The notes beneath the pieces were generated by a model. That model searched no databases. It had not been told where the DNA came from and worked only from the letters and a program-made list of their open reading frames with translations. This document shows, piece by piece, positions 36,001 to 45,700 of a stretch of DNA of 64,000 nucleotides; the stretch's first letter is position 1, and every line of letters starts with the position of its first letter. This DNA is from Streptomyces mirabilis (GTDB lineage Bacteria > Actinomycetota > Actinomycetes > Streptomycetales > Streptomycetaceae). A program made the translations under genes and the position numbers. The stretch covers positions 1,178,001 through 1,242,000 of the forward strand of contig NZ_CP074102.1 in assembly GCF_018310535.1 (NCBI RefSeq), written 5' to 3'.

Positions 36001-37254
36001 GACCTGAAACGCCTCCGGCACGGTGCCCTCACGAGAGGCGAGCACCCTACGGTCGCCGCTGTGCGCGTCGATCGCGGTCAGGTCCCAGCGCACCTTGTCG
36101 AACGGGTCGTTCTGCTCGATCACCAGGACGCGGTCCGCACCAGGGTCCTTGAACAGCATGCGCGGGTAGCCGGGCGTCTTGGCGTGCGACGCGACCGTGC
36201 CATCGGAGGCATTGAGCACCAGCACGTTGCCGGCGGCCGGGCGCGGGTTGCCCAGGCCCATGGGGGTGTCGGACCAGGACGCGGCGATCCGGCCGGCGCC
36301 CAGCGACGTCAGATCGCCCCAGCGGGCCCAGGGCGCGTGCGTCGAGTAGGTCCAGTCCGCGGTCCCGGCGAGCTTGCCGTGAGCGGCGCGGAAGCTGTAG
36401 GCGGTCAGGTTGCTGCGGCTGTCGCCCTGTTCGGCGACCGGATTAGCGCCCCAGTCCGGGCCGGTGGAGTCGGCGACGATCAACTTGCCGTCCTGGACCA
36501 GCATGGTGCCGACGGAGCCGGGAACCAGCTTGTGCCACACCGCCTTACCGGTACGGCCGTCCAGGACGGTGACGAAGGTGCCGTAGTGGAGCTGTGAACC
36601 GGGCGACGAGAACGGCCGGCCCGGCCAGTCGCCCACCACGTAGGCCACGGCGACGTCGTCGACACCGTCGCCGTTGAAGTCGCTCGTCACGTACGGGTGT
36701 TTGCCGCTGGCCGACATCTGGTACGGGTTGTAGCCCACATAGAGGTTCGGCAGATAGCCGTACGGCTGGAACCAGTTGTCAGGGGTCACCTGCCAGTCCT
36801 TGTACAAGGAGGTGGCTCCGCGGCCCCACACTTGCTTGCCCTGGGCGTCGTAACGGGCGACGGTGCCGCCACTGAAGACGCCCACCCAGTCCTTGGTCCC
36901 GCCGAGCGCCACACCCTCGCCGAAGCCCCGCGCGGTCTCCCACTGGCCCGTCCGCTTGAGGCCCGGAGCGGTGGGCGTGGCGTCCGTCCGGTTCTCCGAG
37001 CCTGCCTTCAGGCTCGGCGCCGTGCCCCGCGGGGCCGGGGCGGCAGCGGCGGGGCCCTGCTGGGCGGCCACCTGTCCGGGCGTGCCGTCTATCCGTGTCT
37101 GGTACCGCTTGCTGAGCTTCTCGATCGCGGCGGCGGTTAGCCGAATGCCCCTCGCGTCCGGCGGGGCGTCCGCCCGAGCGGGCGGCGTGACCAGCAGGGC
37201 CGCGGTAAGCCCGAGCACGGTGGTGACCATGCCGGCGCGTATTCGGATTCTCAA
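33097..37254 (-). CDS. Secreted beta-propeller/sedolisin (S53) fusion protease
   Basis: About 1,385 aa if started at TTG 37254 (MRIRIRAGMVTTVLGLTAAL, signal peptide ending PARA), with GAGAGG upstream; ATG 37230 would cut the basic part of the signal. Residues about 80-1000 are PQQ/FG-GAP-like propeller blades (SDFNGDGVDDVAVAYVVGDW, TDVNGDGTKDLITGGQ). The last about 350 residues are an S53 peptidase: Glu1119 and Asp1123 in NEEAALDIEWAH, oxyanion Asp1196 in STGDSGYPSG, and nucleophile Ser1296 in GGTSLSAPIWG, ending with the calcium-site region DTVTGLGSPIAG. The usual Pro-kumamolisin propeptide is not recognisable. The frame is open upstream to 37563 but lacks signal-peptide sense. Confidence 0.85.
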   Translation of the reverse strand: MRIRIRAGMVTTVLGLTAALLVTPPARADAPPDARGIRLTAAAIEKLSKRYQTRIDGTPGQVAAQQGPAAAAPAPRGTAPSLKAGSENRTDATPTAPGLKRTGQWETARGFGEGVALGGTKDWVGVFSGGTVARYDAQGKQVWGRGATSLYKDWQVTPDNWFQPYGYLPNLYVGYNPYQMSASGKHPYVTSDFNGDGVDDVAVAYVVGDWPGRPFSSPGSQLHYGTFVTVLDGRTGKAVWHKLVPGSVGTMLVQDGKLIVADSTGPDWGANPVAEQGDSRSNLTAYSFRAAHGKLAGTADWTYSTHAPWARWGDLTSLGAGRIAASWSDTPMGLGNPRPAAGNVLVLNASDGTVASHAKTPGYPRMLFKDPGADRVLVIEQNDPFDKVRWDLTAIDAHSGDRRVLASREGTVPEAFQVLPNAHGGQPRFAVAELGVDADLSDGQNTISGWDGQGHTLWSYATASTVGGPNAPTMELSSDAKGSEVFASLSDPTKDTAATPAGPEHTQLLGLNAASGHLDWRQEGAVSGDTLTRYQGGLLTVGYDDTAYTVNPRSGKAQTLPLAGDLYTAVATDVNGDGTKDLITGGQSRGVFALDGKTLKKATPTVLWRATVDSSVHALCLLPNPGKDTAGDSVVAATDQGFAVVSTHTGDVRAHVHTGGYVASLTVVGNGHNGSEIVVPGSSLTAYTAQGKTLWTYRPKGTEGKSLFFSSVTTDDAGHLFFEYGGTHKGGLPREVTDPAPTAVSLDAATGTPVWTETPTGSGAVAIVPTNPALADPNIPGADGHGVAFAYTGDFTTYHHLVQILDSRTGAVLKTYDSPGMSQGFVASKKTGLVEMREFNDMVYPADGSEPYDVPTFFGFHSGVFAKSVGGTEAFVGAYQALWSYDTPFADNDGFLRESAVDSALGASQVQTAELGDGPGDDMIGLALDWRALRISASAIGDSVNDIDYFPHGLTTYQLSEDEPTRIPTPPGGGTSVAAPSAAARADQPDDNGPRSASPLKELDMPIGTASVPIEIQSKAAAAKKLSVGRDNTSEVTRGYTPQQIQARLGLKGDGTGQTIAIVDAYHYPTAKQDLNHFSAHFDLPQTCDTASAGADCFDFQQVYADGTQPDVDTGWNEEAALDIEWAHSVAPHAKIVLVEGTDPTMAALYRADDVAAALHPAAVSNSWGSGEFSEEAFYDGHCKLADSVCVQSTGDSGYPSGYSATNPYALAIGGTNLRLDADGNTTDETAWKSTGGGLSYFEPRPAYQDGVQSSPLRATPDVSFVADPTTGVPVYMTMTVGDATRSVWFEVGGTSLSAPIWGAIIASADQLRAAAGKPHLASDGPEGDTAHTDVYALDSTSLRDITSGSNGPCGAECTAGPGYDTVTGLGSPIAGVDAALAALR

Positions 37255-37448
37255 TGGACTGTGTGCCTCTCGGGTGGGAACAGGGCGATCGCGTCGCAGG
37301 ATGCGCTGGTGAACCGCCTTTGGGGAGATGCCGGTACTGTTCCAGCGCGCCCGTCCAACCGGGTGAGGAACGGCTGGCCGATACCGGTCAGCAGCCGGTA
37401 GCGGCCACACGCTGCCTGGGCCGGTCAGTGCGAAGGAGAGGCGTACCT

Positions 37449-38423
37449 GTGCTGGAGTCCCTGGGTCTCGACGATCCGACCGAGCGCGCCTATCGCCATC
37501 TGCTGGCTTCGCCGCCACTGACGGCGACCGAACTGGCCAGGCACCAGTCCTGCGGCACGGCACAGGCCCGCCGCATGCTGGACGAACTGGTCGCCGCGGG
37601 CCTCGCGGTACCCTCGGCGGGACGGCCCACCCGCTACGCCCCGGTGGACCCGCGCATCGGCCTGGCCGCCCTGATCCGCGCGCGCCGTCTGGAGCTGGAA
37701 CGCGCGGCGGCCACGCTGGACGCCTACGGGGCCGAGTTCAACGAGCGCAAGCTGAGCTCTGATCCGAGCCGACTGGTGGAGATCGTCGAGGGGCCGACCG
37801 CGATCACCGCCTGGTTGACCGAGCTGATGGCGGGCGCCGAGCACGAGGTCCTGTGCTTCGACACCCCGCCCTATCTCACGGCCGACGCGAGTGCGTTGCA
37901 GTTCGAGGAGGACCTGCTGGCCCGTGGCGTACGGGCACGGGCGATCTACTCGAGCCAGGTGCTGGCCGTCCCGGAGCGCGCGGAACTGCTCCAGCATCTC
38001 GTGCTCCTCGGGGAACAGGCCCGGGTGCTGCCCCATGTGCCGCTGAAGCTGCTGGTCTTCGACCGCCGCGATGCCCTCGTTCCGCTCACCGCCGGCGCCG
38101 ACGGCCTGCGCAGTACCGCCGCCCTGGTCCACGGGTCACCGCTGTGCGACGCCCTCGTCGAGCTCTTCGAGGCCAGCTGGCAGCAGGCCACCCCCGTGTT
38201 CGGCAGCGAGGCCCAGGAGACGGAAGAGCAGCCCGACCTCAGCGAGGCCGACCGTGCTCTGCTCCACCTGCTCCATGCCGGGCTGAAGGACGAGACCATA
38301 GCCCGCCAACTCGGCCTCAGCGAACGCACCCTGCGCCGCCGGATCACCGACCTGACCACCCGCCTCGGGGCGACGAGCCGATTCCAGGCGGGCGCGCAGG
38401 CGGCCCGCCGCGGGTGGCTCTGA
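37449..38423 (+). CDS. TrmB-like/LuxR-type transcriptional regulator
   Basis: A 324-aa protein from GTG 37449 (AAGGAGAGG upstream). Residues 5-70 are a TrmB-type winged helix (LTATELARHQSCGTAQARRM). Residues 100-240 are a phospholipase D-like or TrmB effector region (AWLTELMAGAEHEVLCFDTP). The last 65 residues are a LuxR HTH (LHAGLKDETIARQLGLSERT, then LRRRITDLTTRLGATSRFQA). Divergent from the protease gene with 194 bp between starts, so it may control it. Confidence 0.85.
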   Translation: MLESLGLDDPTERAYRHLLASPPLTATELARHQSCGTAQARRMLDELVAAGLAVPSAGRPTRYAPVDPRIGLAALIRARRLELERAAATLDAYGAEFNERKLSSDPSRLVEIVEGPTAITAWLTELMAGAEHEVLCFDTPPYLTADASALQFEEDLLARGVRARAIYSSQVLAVPERAELLQHLVLLGEQARVLPHVPLKLLVFDRRDALVPLTAGADGLRSTAALVHGSPLCDALVELFEASWQQATPVFGSEAQETEEQPDLSEADRALLHLLHAGLKDETIARQLGLSERTLRRRITDLTTRLGATSRFQAGAQAARRGWL

Positions 38424-38514
38424 ACCCCCTGTGGTTCAGGGGGCCGCGAGCGACAGACCGTGGGCACAGGCGCGCACTCGCCCCTGCCCGAGGTGGTCTT
38501 GATGAACTTTCTGT

Positions 38515-38858
38515 TCAGTTGTCAGGGGACGAGGACGAGGCGGATCGGGTCACCGATCTTTTCTCCAGCCGGTTGACCGCGTCGGCGGCCTCGGCGAGCG
38601 GGATGTGGTCGGTGATGGAGGGTGCCAGGTCGACACGGCCTACCTCGGCCAGCCGGACCGGCTCGGTGACGGACTCGAGGCTGCCGCCGTAGTGGCCGCG
38701 CACCTGCTTGCCCCGGTAGTTGAAGGTCAGACCCTCGCTGAGGGTGATCGGCCTGGGGCTGATACCGATCAGGATGAGGACTCGGTTCAGGCCGAGCACG
38801 GCGGGCGGCCTGCTCACAGACCGTCGGCACGCAGGCGCAGTTGAAGGCGAAGCCGCGC
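38515..38858 (-). pseudogene. Alcohol dehydrogenase, C-terminal fragment
   Basis: Relative of the enzymes at 41553 and 18631: ILIGISPRPITLSEGLTFNY, RGKQVRGHYGGSLESVTEPV, SITDHIPLAEAADAVNRLEK. A T is missing from the T-run at 38558-38562 compared with 41553, breaking the last codons, and another frameshift lies near 38810. The N-terminal 240 residues are absent. Confidence 0.85.
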
Positions 38859-39025
38859 CGGACGCTTGGACGAAGCCTGTCTTGCCTTCGAGAAGATACT
38901 CACCTACGCCACCCATTTCGGCCTGTACGCCGAGGAGATCAGCCATACCGGTGAGCAATTGAACAATTTCTCCCAGGCGTTCATCCACCTCGCCCTCATC
39001 AGCGCCGCCTTCAATCTCGACCGCA
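38859..39025 (+). pseudogene. GH15 glucoamylase-like, C-terminal fragment
   Basis: Reads [54 protein letters not shown], matching the last 55 residues of the GH15 gene that ends at 49241. It has diverged at several positions and lost the natural stop. Confidence 0.85.
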
Positions 39026-39167
39026 CTGTGCTGACGGGCGGGTCCGGCGGCGTCCCTGGAGCAGTCGCCGTGCGAGCCCCCGATCCCGGCTCGTGCTGGA
39101 AGCCTACGCCGCGCTCGGCGCGCTGATCCCTCACCTCGGCACGGCACACCTGGTTGAGGACCCGCCC

Positions 39168-41042
39168 CTACCGGCAAAACGCCGTGCTACGCGGGCTGCG
39201 CCACCTGCCCGTCCAACTGTGAGGCCCGTCGTGGGTCATGGCGCCGTCAGGATCGCACCAGAGATCGCGGCACTTGATGCTGCGTGAGCGCAGCCATTCG
39301 CCGAGTGCTTTGGCCTGCGAGTCCAGCCGCAGTGTCGAGGTGGCGCCGGTCCCGAGCAGTCCTCGGACGAGGAAGTTGACCGCGCCCAGGTTGGGGAGTT
39401 CGTGGCGCGAGATCTCCAGTCCGCGTGTTTCGGGAAGAAGGCGTCGCAGTTCGTCGACGGTGAGGGTGGACCTGAGCCAGTCCCATGCCGCACCATCTCG
39501 TACCCAGACGCCGAGATTCGCGTCGCCGCCCTTGTCACCGGAGCGGGCGTGCACGATCTCACCGAGTGGGGCGACGACGAGTTCGTCTGTCCGCGGCGCA
39601 GGCACCGATGGCGCGAGCGCGGGTTCGGCCTGCCGTATTACCTCGTCACCGGCGCCGTCCGGGTTGCCGGGGGCGATGATCTCGGTCGTGCCGTCGTCGT
39701 GGTGAACCGTGCGCTGGAGCATCCGCTGGTCGAGCAGTGCGGGCCAGTAGACACCGAACGCGGACCCCGGTCGCGGAGGGCCGAGGGAGTACAGCCCGGG
39801 GTAGCTGGACAGGGCCAGCTCAACCACGCGCGACGAGAAGGCGCGCCCGGCGGCCTGCTGCGTCCCCTGCACGGTGATCCTGAGCAGCTCGGTTCCCGTG
39901 TTCTGGGTGTCGGGATCGGGCTGGGCCCGCCCGATGCGCTCGACGGCGACCGCGTCGAGCCCGTCGACGGCCTCGGCGTAGCGGTGGATGAATCGCTCCA
40001 CGAGGGCGGCCTTCGCGTCGAGGTCCGTGCCGGTGAGCGCGAGGATCGCGCTGTTCGTCCAGCCTCCCACCCCTGTGATTGCGACCTTGGTCGTCCTGGA
40101 CGGCGCCGTGCCTCGCACGCGGCTGATCCGGACGCGGTCCTCGCCGAGGTCTGTCAGCGTGGCGGTGTCCAGGTGGGCGGTCACGTCGGGGTTGAGATAC
40201 GCGGGTTCACCGATCTCGTAGAGCAGTTGGGCGGTGACTGTGTCCTGGGTGACCACGCCGCCGGTGCCCGGATTCTTGGTGATCACCGAGGAGCCGTCGG
40301 CGGCGATCTCGGCGATCGGGAACCCCGGCTCCACGAGGTCGGGGACAGCACGGAACCCGGAGAAGTTGCCGCCGGTCGCCTGAGGCCCGCACTCGATGAC
40401 GTGTCCGGCGGCGACCGCGCCGGCGAGGGCGTCGTGGTCGGTAGGCGTCCAACCCCACCACCGGGCGGCGGGACCGACGACCAGGGAGGCGTCGGTGACG
40501 CGGCCCGTGACGACGATATCGGCGCCGTCGTGGAGGGCGCGCGCGATGCCGAAGCCACCGAGGTAGGCGTTGGCCGTCAGCGACTGGTGCGTCCAGTCCG
40601 ACAGCGGCTGACCACTGGTCAGGTGCGGCAGGCAATGGCCCGCCTGTCGCAGACCGTCGAGGCTGCCGAATACGTCGTCGCCTTCGATGTGGGATACCCG
40701 CAGGTCGTGACCGTGGCGTGCGATCAGTTCGCGCGTCGCGCCGGCCGGCCCGGCGGGGTTGAGCCCCCCGGCGTTGACGACGAGCCTGATCCTGTTGGCG
40801 ACGAGGTGCTCGAGCGCCGCGTCGAGGTGCTGCAGGAAGGTGGTCGCAAAGCCCTTCGTGCTGTCCTTGGCGCGCGCCTTCCCGAGGATCAGCATCGTGA
40901 CCTCGGCAAGGTAGTCACCGGTGAGGACGTCGATGCCGCCCGCTCAGGCCATGTCGGCCATGGCCGAGGCGCGGTCGCCGTAGAAGCCGGAGCAGTTCCC
41001 GACGCGGAGGGGGCGCCGACCCCGTTCTGATGCTGACGTCAT
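39168..41042 (-). pseudogene. AtuA-like (DUF1446) protein gene with an in-frame TGA
   Basis: A 624-codon frame from ATG 41042, interrupted only by TGA at 40944-40946 (codon 33). Before it: RPLRVGNCSGFYGDRASAMA. After it: GGIDVLTGDYLAEVTMLILG, VVNAGGLNPAGPAGATRELI, VVTGRVTDASLVVGPAARWW, ARSGDKGGDANLGVWVRD. This is the acyclic-terpene-utilisation AtuA/DUF1446 family, with the C-terminal AtuA-like domain fused. Restart at ATG 40895 would drop the conserved N-terminus. The ATG overlaps the TGA of an upstream frame (ATGA). The C-terminal 25 residues look non-native (WTGRWRSPRSTAFCR). Confidence 0.8.
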
Positions 41043-41472
41043 GCCAAATCTTCCGGCGTAGAGGAGTGAAGACCGCCGGCGTTCTCTCCCTCGGCCCTGC
41101 TGACCCGTACCGTCCCTTCGAACCCCACCTCGCCGGAGGGGTGTTCCTCGGCGAGCTCAAGGGTCATGCCGTCGCCCTCGATGTGGGACAGTCCGATAGC
41201 GGCGATCACTGCGGCCGTCGACCCCGCAGAAGCGGATCGTCTCGACGACGTCGGCGAGGAGCTCAAGAAAGCAGTCGCCGTTCTCGGCCTCCGGTACGGG
41301 CTCAACCACGCCTGATCCCCCGCGTCGGCGGGCGACCCGGCTGTCGCCCTCCGGTGATGTCCAGCCGTCGCGGCAATCGCCGCCGCCCGCTGCATCCTCA
41401 TCCGCGCGGCCAACAGCCCTGTCGGCTCCGCGCTCACCAAGACCCTTGTGAACTGACCGTCCACACAAGACC
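41043..41472. other. Spacer with short unassigned frames
   Basis: A leftward frame ending at 41039 (GDGMTLELAEEHPSGEVGFE, GTVRVSRAEG) is joined to the AtuA-like ATG by an ATGA overlap, and a rightward 49-codon frame ends near 41314 (DPAEADRLDDVGEELKKAVA, VLGLRYGLNHA). Both look like ends of decayed genes, but I cannot name them. Confidence 0.4.
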
Positions 41473-41508
41473 GTGGGCGCCGGTGCTCCCTCAAGCACCG
41501 GCGCCCAC
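41473..41508. terminator. Perfect 15-bp hairpin downstream of adh
   Basis: GTGGGCGCCGGTGCT (41473-41487) and AGCACCGGCGCCCAC (41494-41508) with a 6-base loop, 45 bp past the stop of the leftward alcohol dehydrogenase. It is the strongest terminator-like structure in the window. In the truncated cassette copy (about 38460) it is degenerate. Confidence 0.75.
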
Positions 41509-41552
41509 TCACCCCTGCCCGAGGTGGTCTTGATGAACTTTCTGTTCAGTTG

Positions 41553-42599
41553 TCAGGGGACGAGGATGAGGCGGATCGGGTCACCGATCTTTTTCTCCAG
41601 CCGGTTGACCGCGTCGGCGGCCTCGGCGAGCGGGATGTGGTCCGTGATGGAGGGTGCCAGGTCAAGACGGCCTACCTCGGCAAGGCGGACCAGCTCGGTG
41701 ACGGACTCGGGGCTGCCGCCGTAGTGACCGCGCACCTGCTTGCCCAGGTAGTTGAAGGTCAGGCCCTCGGTGATGGTGAGGGGCCTGGGGCTGATGCCGA
41801 CCAGGATGAGGACTCCGCCCAGGCCGAGTGCGGCGGCGGCCTGCTCGCGGACCGCCGGCACACCGGCGCAGTCGAAGGCGAAGTCGAGGCCCCGTCCGGC
41901 GGTGGCGGCGCGTACCTGGTCGGCGAAGTCGTCGGCGGTCGGGTCGAGTGCGATGTCCGCGCCGAAGGCCAGGGCGCGTTCCCGGGCGCTGGGCAGCGGG
42001 TCGACGGCGATGATCGGTGCGGCGCCGACCAGGCGGGCGAGGCGTACGTTGTGTGCGCCGACTCCGCCCACACCCCACACGCCGACGGACTGGGCGGGGC
42101 GTACTCCGGCGGTGGCGACGACGGCGGCGTAGGGGGTCGAGACCGCATCGGGGATGATCGCGGCCTGGTCGAAGGGGAGGCTGTCGGGGATGAGGATGAG
42201 GGTGTCCTCGCGGGCGACGGTGTACTGGGCCCAGCCGCCGTCGTAGTCGATGCCGGCGGTGAGCATCTGGGTGCAGGGACGGCGGCGCACGCAGCCGGCG
42301 CACTGGCCGCAGGTCTTGCCGGCCTCCAGGGTGACGCGGGTGCCGACGGTCAGGCCGCGCTTGAGGTCGGGGCCGAGGGTGTGGATCACACCGGAGACCT
42401 CGTGGCCGACGGTGACCGTGTCGGAGGTGGCGAACAGCGGGACGAGGGAGCCGTCGATCAGGTGGACGTCCGAAAGGCAGACGCCTGCGGCCTTCACCTC
42501 GATGAGGACCTCGCCCGGGCCGGGCACGGGGACGGGGACCTCCTCCACGACGAACTTCTTGCTGTCCAGGTGGAAGCGTCCGGCGAGCATGGTGTCCAT
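41553..42599 (-). CDS. Zinc-dependent alcohol dehydrogenase
   Basis: A 348-aa MDR enzyme, paralogue of 18631. Motifs: KAAGVCLSDVHLI, VGHEVSGVI, structural zinc Cys in GKTCGQCAGCVRRRPC, GVWGVGGVGAHNVRLARLVG for NAD(P). It lies 132 bp downstream of the P450-reductase fusion on the same strand, so it is probably the next step: oxidation of the hydroxylated product to aldehyde or ketone. Start at ATG 42599 (MDTMLAGRFHLDSKK), aligned with the paralogue. Confidence 0.92.
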   Translation of the reverse strand: MDTMLAGRFHLDSKKFVVEEVPVPVPGPGEVLIEVKAAGVCLSDVHLIDGSLVPLFATSDTVTVGHEVSGVIHTLGPDLKRGLTVGTRVTLEAGKTCGQCAGCVRRRPCTQMLTAGIDYDGGWAQYTVAREDTLILIPDSLPFDQAAIIPDAVSTPYAAVVATAGVRPAQSVGVWGVGGVGAHNVRLARLVGAAPIIAVDPLPSARERALAFGADIALDPTADDFADQVRAATAGRGLDFAFDCAGVPAVREQAAAALGLGGVLILVGISPRPLTITEGLTFNYLGKQVRGHYGGSPESVTELVRLAEVGRLDLAPSITDHIPLAEAADAVNRLEKKIGDPIRLILVP

Positions 42600-42731
42600 G
42601 GTGCTCTGCTTTCTGTGAGCGGCACTCCCGGCGATTCGGGCCGACGGGTGCCGTGCGATGCCTCGTGAGTGAGTGGTGGCCGGGAGGGGTGCGGGGTGTC
42701 AGGACCGCCGCACCCTCCCGGCGTCTGAGGA

Positions 42732-45700
42732 TCAGGCGAAGACGTCCTGCTGGTAGCGCTCGTCGGCTTCGAGCTGGGCAAGCCACTGCTGGGCGGCCTC
42801 GTCGTCGCTGCCGGTGTGCTTGCGGTAGACGGCGGCGAGCGCCTCGCGCACGGCGGGTGCCATGCGGCGTCCGTCACCGCAGACGTAGATGTACGCGCCG
42901 TCCTGGATGGCCCGCCACACGGTGTCGGCGGCGCCTGCGATGGCGTCCTGGACGAACCGGGCCGGGTGTCCAGTCACCGCGGAGAAGGCGGTGTGGACCT
43001 GGGCGATGCCGGACAGCGCCCACATCTCCATCTCGTCCCGGTAGAAGTAGTCGTGCTCGGGGTGACGGCAGCCGACGAAGACCTGCGACAGGCCGACCTG
43101 CGTGCCGTTCGCGTGCTGCCAGGCCCGCTCCTCGAGGAAGCCGCGCAGCGGCGCGATGCCGGTGCCGGGACCGATGAGGATCAGCGGCGTGGCCGGGTCG
43201 ACCGGCGGGGCGAAGGTCGGGGACGGCACACGCACGTAGCCGTAGAAGACGTCTCCGGGCTCGAGGCCTGCGATGTAGGAGGAGCAGGTGCCGCGGTACC
43301 GGCCGTCACCGGACAGGGCCGGGCCTTCCAGCAGACCGACGGTCAGGCGCACGTGCCGGGGGTTGGCCAGCGGAGCGGAGGAGATGGAGTAGAACCGCGG
43401 GCGGATCGGGCCCATCATCTCCAGGAAGACCGCCAGCGGCAGCTCGACCGCGGGGAAGCGCTCCAGCAGGTTGAGCACGGAGACGCGCTTGCCCAGGACC
43501 TCGGTCTGGTAGCGCTCCTCGGCCTCGGCGGTGTCGGCCGTGTAGGCCTCCAGCTGCGGCCGGGTCCACGGGCATTCGGTGTGCCCGGCCAGCGTCTGTA
43601 TCTGAGATCGCGTGGCCACGTCCTGCAGCTCAACGAACTCGGTGAACAGCAGGCCCGCGGTGACGGGAGTGCCCACCGGGAGGTGCGTGCGGCCGCCGGC
43701 GGGCTGGTCCAGCCGCAGGACCTGGTCGCGGTCGACGCCGAGCCGCGCGAGGGCACGGTTGACGAGCGCGGGCTCGTTCTTGGCGAAGACGGCCAGGTGA
43801 TTGCCGGTGTCATAGGTGACACCGTCGGGGAGTTCGATGGTGATGGACTTCGCGGCCGGGCGAGGCGGCTCGATGCTGAAGTCCCACAGCCCGGTCGCGT
43901 CGCTGACCAGCTCCTCGTTGGCGACCACGGTGAGGGGGTAGGCCTGCTCGGAGACGATCGCGGGACGCACCTCCGCCTCGGTCAGGAGCTGCACCTCGAA
44001 GCGCGGCCCGGTGGTTTCGGAGGTGTCGGCGGCGTACTCCTCTGCCAGGGTGGTCCACAGGGTGTCCATCCAGCGGGTGGCCATGCCGTCGAAGTCACCG
44101 GCGGCGTCGGCGATGCCGCGCTCGATGACGCGGGTGGCACCGGCAGCCAGCAGGCCTGCCTCGATCCGCTTGGGGAAGCCCTGGTAGGTGGCCACCCACT
44201 GGGTGTTGCCGGCGCCCAGCAGCGCGAACCGCACGTTGGACAGCGAGCCCTCGGGCAGCCCGGCGGTGAGCAGTTCGTCGAAACGCTGGGCGTTGTCGGG
44301 GGCCTTGCCGTTGTAGCTGGAGGCCACGACGACGAGCAGGCCCTCGGTGGGCAGGTTGTCACCCAGCTCGTCCAGGCCGACCAAGGTGGTGCCGAATCCG
44401 GAGCGCTCACCGCGGTCGGCGATGGTGCGCGCCAGGTCCTCGCACGAGCCAAGGCTGGAGCCGTAGGCGACGGTCAGGTTCACCCCGACACCGCTGACCG
44501 CGGCCTGCGCCTGCGTGTCGTCGGTCTGCAGGTCCACGGCGCCGAACACGGTCCGCTCGTGCTGCTGACGGGCCCGCACGTTCAGTTCGAAGCCGCCGGG
44601 CTTGCGCGTCAGCGCCTCCTTGACGTCCATCTTGTAGTCGTCGGTGTCGGCGAACTTGAACTTCTGCAGCACCAGCGCGAGGGCCAGACGTGCCTCGGTG
44701 AGCGCGAACTGCCGGCCGATGCAGGCACGCACGCCGTTGCCGAACGGCTTGTAGGCGTGCGGGTGGTGGTTGACCCGGTTCTCCGGCAGCCACCGGTTGA
44801 TGTCGAACTCCTCCGGCCGCTCCCATGCCTTGGGGTGGGTGTGCAGCGGGCCCTCGAGGATGTTGACCCTTGTTCCCTTCTTCAGCCCGTAGCAGCCGCC
44901 GATGACGGTGTCCTCCAGCGGGGACTTGCCGATCAGCGGGATGGGAGCCCACAGGCGCAGGGTCTCCTCCAGGATCCGCGGGATCACGTCCATCTGCATG
45001 ACCGTGTCGTAGTCCGGGACCGTGTCACCCGGCAGCAGCCGGTCCACCTCGGCGTAGGCCTGGGCCAGGATGTGCGGGTTGCGCATCAGCGAGTACGTGG
45101 CGAACGACAGCAGACCACTGGTGGTCTCGTGACCGGCGATCAGGAACGTCACCACCTGGTCACGGACGTTGTCGTCGTCCAGCCCCTTGCCGGTCTCCGG
45201 GTCCGTGGCCTCCAGCATCAGGCCCAGCAGGTCGTCCTCACCGGTGCCCTTCCCGTCACGGCGCTCCTTGATCACATTCTCGACCAGGTCCCGCATCAGC
45301 CGGATGTTCTCGCGGTACTTCTTGTCGTCGGCCTTGCGCATCTTGGTCATCATCGGCAGCTCCTGCGAGCGCCGCAGCGACTCAACCAGCGCCTGCAGCA
45401 GCGCGTTGAGGAAGGGGTGCAGATCCTCCTTGGCGAAGGAGTCGAACCGGTAACCGAAACCTGACAGGGCGATGGTGTCCAGGGTCAGCCGGGTGTAGTC
45501 GTCGGTGATGTTGACCGGCCGGCCCTCCTTACGCTCCCACTTGCCCACCAGGTTCTGGGCGATCTCCAGCATCTGCCCGAAGTAGCCCTTCATCGCCCGC
45601 TGGCTGAAGGCCGGGAGGAGGACTCGGTGCGCCATGCCCCACTCCTCTTCGTGCTGGTGGGCCGTGAACAGGCCGGCTCCCGCGTAGTCCCGGACATGGG

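Larger units (their letters stand above)
38430..39085. repeat. Internally deleted copy of the adh-P450-tetR-GH15 cassette
   Basis: 38480-38858 matches 41513-41890 (downstream flank and 3' part of the alcohol dehydrogenase). Directly joined to it, 38851-39084 matches about 49058-49293 (3' end and downstream flank of the GH15 gene). The two parts keep the order and orientation they have in the full cassette, with about 7 kb missing between them. The join lies in GCGCCGGACG, a sequence close to both parents. Confidence 0.75.

Noticed and set aside
42816..45464. Long rightward open frame (about 880 codons) opposite the P450-reductase gene
   Set aside because: It is a mirror frame of a high-GC gene: repetitive Arg/Gly/Val/Asp composition and no family match, while the leftward frame carries all P450 and reductase motifs.
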